Shown in pieces: positions 61,780 through 64,000 of a DNA stretch of 64,000 nt. The notes under the pieces are model-generated. The model had not been told where the DNA came from. It saw only the letters and a list, made by a program, of their open reading frames with translations, and did not search any database. The DNA is from Haladaptatus salinisoli (GTDB taxonomy: Archaea > Halobacteriota > Halobacteria > Halobacteriales > Haladaptataceae). Location of the stretch: the NCBI RefSeq assembly GCF_020614375.1, contig NZ_CP085330.1, forward strand, positions 62,001 through 126,000, in the 5' to 3' direction. Both the position numbers and the translations under genes were made by a program. How positions within the stretch are numbered: position 1 is the stretch's first letter; every line of letters starts with the position of its first letter.

Positions 61780-62748
61780 TCACCCCGTGAGCGCTCGTTC
61801 GATACCCCTCTCGATTCGCTCGGCGTCCGGGAGATACGCGCCTTCCCGGGCGAAGAAGGGGTACGGTACGTCGTATCCCGTTACGCGCTGGACCGGCGAT
61901 TCGAGGTAGTAGAACGCCTCGTCGTTGATTCGGGCGACGATTTCGGCCCCGACGCCCAGCGTTCGCGGCGCTTCGTGGACCACGACGCAGCGCCCCGTCT
62001 TCCGCACCGACGCGACGATGGTGTCCGAATCGAGCGGCGAGACGGTTCGGGGGTCGACGACTTCGACGCTCGCGTCCGTCCGCGCCGCCGCGTCCAGCGC
62101 CGCCCGGCGCATCGACCCCCACGCGACGAGGGTCACGTCGTCGCCCGACCGCACGACCTCCGCCTCGCCGAGGGGCACGACGTGGTCGCCGTCGGGAACC
62201 GACTCGCGCATCGCGCGGTAGAGCCGAGTCGGTTCGAAGAACACGACGGGGTCGGGGTCTCGTATCGAGGCCGTCAACAGTCCCTTCGCGTCCGCCGGGG
62301 TCGACGGAACGACCACCTTGAGACCGGGTACGTGCGCGAACCCCGCCTCGAAGCTCTCGGAGTGGTGTTCGAGCGCCCGAATGCCGCCGCCGTAGGGCGT
62401 CCGAACCGTCATCTGGCAGTTGTACCGGCCGCGGGTGCGACTGCGAATCCGCGCGGCGTGCTGCTGTAACTGGTGAAACCCCTGGTAGATGAAACTCTGA
62501 AACTGTATCTCGGGTACCGGGTTCATCCCCGCCGCCGCGAGTCCGACGCCCGTTCCGATGATCGCCGACTCGGCCAGCGGAAAGTCGTGTACCCGCTCGG
62601 GGAACTCGTCGATGAGGTCCTGCGTCGCCCGGAAGACGCCGCCGTCGACGCCGACGTCCTCGCCGTAGACGATCATCGTCTCGTCGCGCTCCATCTCCTC
62701 GCGCAGGGTCGTCCGAATCGCCTCCACGAGGCGCAGTTCACTCGCCAC
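61780..62748 (-). CDS. pdhB: 2-oxoacid dehydrogenase E1 component, beta subunit
   Basis: A 322-residue transketolase-like protein: LVEAIRTTLREEMERDETMIVYGEDVG at the start, FPLAESAIIGTGVGLAAAGMNPVPEIQF, YGGGIRALEHHSES and VPGLKVVVPSTPADAKGLL are all family features. It pairs with the alpha subunit to form the ThDP-binding E1 of pyruvate or branched-chain oxoacid dehydrogenase. The GTG at 62748 overlaps the alpha stop by 11 bases, so translation is coupled. E2 and E3 genes are outside the window. Confidence 0.92.
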   Translation of the reverse strand: MASELRLVEAIRTTLREEMERDETMIVYGEDVGVDGGVFRATQDLIDEFPERVHDFPLAESAIIGTGVGLAAAGMNPVPEIQFQSFIYQGFHQLQQHAARIRSRTRGRYNCQMTVRTPYGGGIRALEHHSESFEAGFAHVPGLKVVVPSTPADAKGLLTASIRDPDPVVFFEPTRLYRAMRESVPDGDHVVPLGEAEVVRSGDDVTLVAWGSMRRAALDAAARTDASVEVVDPRTVSPLDSDTIVASVRKTGRCVVVHEAPRTLGVGAEIVARINDEAFYYLESPVQRVTGYDVPYPFFAREGAYLPDAERIERGIERALTG

Positions 62749-63799
62749 GCTCGAACGCCTCCCGCTGTCGCTGGATGGTCGGCGGCGTCTCCGCGAAGAC
62801 GAACTCGAACATGTCGGCGTACTCCACGGTCGCCTCACGCACCGCCTCGATGGCGTCGGCGAGTTCCTCCTCGATTTCGGCGTCGATTTCCTCGACGTCG
62901 TCCTCGGAGAGGACGCCCTCGCTTTCGAGGTACCGCTCGAAGCGCAGGATGGGGTCGAACGTCTCCCACTCGCGTTCCTCGTCCTCGGTCCGGTAGATGG
63001 ACGGGTCGTCCGCCGTCGTGTGCATCGACCGCCGGTAGGTCATCGCCTCCACGAAGACGGGGTCGCCGCGCCGCGCGCTCTCGACGGCGTCGGCGACGAC
63101 CGAGTAGACCCCCAACGCGTCGTTCCCGTCGACCTGCACGCCTTCGATACCCGCGGCTATTGCCTTCTGCGCCAGCGTCTCGGCGCGGGTCTGTTTCGTC
63201 CGCGGCGTCGAGATGGCGTACTGGTTGTTCTGGCAGACGAAGACGACCTGCGCGTCGAGCGCGCCCGCGACGTTCGTCGCCTCGTACACGTCTCCCTCGC
63301 TCGTCGCCCCGTCGCCGAAGAACGTGAGCGCGACGGCGTCCTCCCCGCGAATCGTCTCCCCCCAGCCGATTCCCGCGGCGTGGAGCGCCTGGCTCCCGAC
63401 CGGAATCGACGGCGGCAGTTCGCGGTGTCCCTCCGGAATCTCCGCCCCCTCTTCCATCCCCATCGCGTACCTGAGAATCGCCTCGGGAGGTATCCCCCTC
63501 GCGAGAAACGCGGCCTGCTCGCGGAACGAGGGGACCAGCCAGTCCCGCTCGGCGAGCGCGACGGCGCTCGCCACCTGCGTTCCCTCCTGCCCGATGCCCG
63601 GCGCGTACGTTCCGATTTCCCCGCGACGCTGGAGGGCGATGGCTCGCTCGTCCAGTCGCCGCGCGCGCTTCATCTGTCGGTACATCTCCCGAAGCCGGTC
63701 GTCGCCGACGTCTGGCACGAAATCCGTATCGACCGTCCCCTCCGCGTCTAGCGCTTGGACGAAATCGACCTCGAACTCCGCGACCCGATTTCGCGGCAT
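62738..63799 (-). CDS. pdhA: 2-oxoacid dehydrogenase E1 component, alpha subunit
   Basis: A 353-residue protein with the ThDP motif GDGATSEGDVYEATNVAGALDAQVVFVCQNN, preceded by GQEGTQVASAVALA and PSFREQAAFLARG. It catalyses decarboxylation of the oxoacid with the beta subunit. The acidic C-terminal helix (EDDVEEIDAEIEEELADAI) is normal. Substrate (pyruvate or branched-chain) cannot be settled by sequence here. It starts 26 bases after the previous gene on the strand ends. Confidence 0.93.
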   Translation of the reverse strand: MPRNRVAEFEVDFVQALDAEGTVDTDFVPDVGDDRLREMYRQMKRARRLDERAIALQRRGEIGTYAPGIGQEGTQVASAVALAERDWLVPSFREQAAFLARGIPPEAILRYAMGMEEGAEIPEGHRELPPSIPVGSQALHAAGIGWGETIRGEDAVALTFFGDGATSEGDVYEATNVAGALDAQVVFVCQNNQYAISTPRTKQTRAETLAQKAIAAGIEGVQVDGNDALGVYSVVADAVESARRGDPVFVEAMTYRRSMHTTADDPSIYRTEDEEREWETFDPILRFERYLESEGVLSEDDVEEIDAEIEEELADAIEAVREATVEYADMFEFVFAETPPTIQRQREAFERGE

Positions 63800-63825
63800 G
63801 ACACCGTCGTACGACGGCCTCCCAC

Positions 63826-64000
63826 TTAGGTCGAACTGTCGCCTCCGCCCTCGTTGCCCTCTCCCTCGGTCGGGGGAATCAAATCGGCACCGTCGCCGTT
63901 CTTCCCGTCTTCTCCCTTCTCGCCCTCGTCTCCCGCTCCGACGCCGGCGTCTTCCGTCCCGTCCTCCCCCCCGGTCCCTCCGCTTCCGACTCCTCCGCTC
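63826..64000 (-). CDS. C-terminal end of a protein with collagen-like Gly-X-Y triplets, runs off the window
   Basis: The last 57 residues of a longer protein are visible, with stop TAA at 63826-63828. The tail is Gly/Glu/Asp-rich: first GGVGSGGTGGEDGTE, then GDEGEKGEDGKNGDG, two runs of five Gly-X-Y triplets each, then IPPTEGEGNEGGGDSST. The triplets are collagen-like but short, and could also be an unstructured linker or stalk. The upstream part of the protein lies beyond base 64000. It ends 26 bases before the E1 alpha start on the same strand, so it may share a transcript with it. Confidence 0.6.
   Translation of the reverse strand, partial: SGGVGSGGTGGEDGTEDAGVGAGDEGEKGEDGKNGDGADLIPPTEGEGNEGGGDSST

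Noticed and set aside
1..64000. CRISPR array, rRNA, tRNA or insertion sequence
   Set aside because: No regular spaced repeats, no tRNA T-loop motifs with matching stems, and no transposase motifs were recognised.

Overview
The window comes from a halophilic archaeon of the class Halobacteria; the genus cannot be fixed from the sequence. GC is high with GC-rich third codon positions, and proteins are rich in Asp and Glu. Several genes have AT-rich archaeal TATA boxes about 25-30 bases upstream and almost no leader. Recognisable haloarchaeal families include a fused haem-copper oxidase I/III, a HalOD1 protein, a bacterio-opsin-activator (Bat) type regulator, a PGF-CTERM surface protein and many Tat-type signals. 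I found no rRNA, tRNA, CRISPR array or intact insertion sequence.

Region by region. 1-9.7 kb: the N-terminus of one oxidase subunit I, a UspA protein, a Sir2 deacylase, a pentapeptide-repeat protein fused to a K+-channel-like pore, a Spo0M protein, and a complete second oxidase locus (subunit II, fused I/III, small subunit IV, flanking membrane proteins). 9.7-23.6 kb: M28 peptidase, asparagine-synthetase-like protein without the glutaminase Cys, a frameshifted lipoprotein, a HerA-type ATPase, an exported-looking two-wHTH protein, a class C serine hydrolase, small zinc-ribbon and DUF192 proteins, and a 961-residue secreted alpha/beta hydrolase. 23.8-26.4 kb: HalOD1, zinc ribbon plus tyrosine recombinase (ATGA-coupled), a 51-residue antitoxin-like protein and a Rad52/Sak-like protein, possibly a small integrated element. 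26.4-38.7 kb: a membrane protein with a Tat-exported DyP-like protein and a YciF-type ferritin-like protein, an epimerase, a decayed HTH regulator, a PGF-CTERM protein, two MFS transporters, a methyltransferase, a stand-alone TPP enzyme and a Bat-type regulator. 38.8-44.9 kb: a complete dipeptide/oligopeptide ABC operon, divergent from the Bat gene.

45-49.6 kb has looser codon bias, long non-coding gaps and a truncated FAD oxidase; it carries a TANGO2-like protein, a glutathionyl-hydroquinone-reductase-like protein, a MaoC hydratase and an alpha/beta hydrolase, and looks like acquired, partly decaying DNA. 49.6-58.6 kb: divergent DUF1028 and gamma-glutamyltransferase genes, TatA, a thioredoxin, a second Spo0M, a PQQ-type sugar dehydrogenase, an MBL hydrolase, a CPBP protease and small unknowns. 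58.7-61.6 kb is the most intriguing locus: a 44-residue membrane peptide convergent with a two-gene operon coding a degenerate RecA/KaiC-like protein and a 694-residue CHAT (caspase-like) protease. 61.8-63.8 kb holds 2-oxoacid dehydrogenase E1 alpha and beta, preceded by the C-terminus of a protein with collagen-like Gly-X-Y triplets.

Functional threads: aerobic respiration (two oxidases, pyruvate/branched-chain oxoacid E1), peptide use (dpp ABC system, GGT, DUF1028, M28 and CPBP peptidases), Tat export (TatA plus several Tat-type precursors), and possible stress or conflict systems (CHAT cassette, recombinase cluster).
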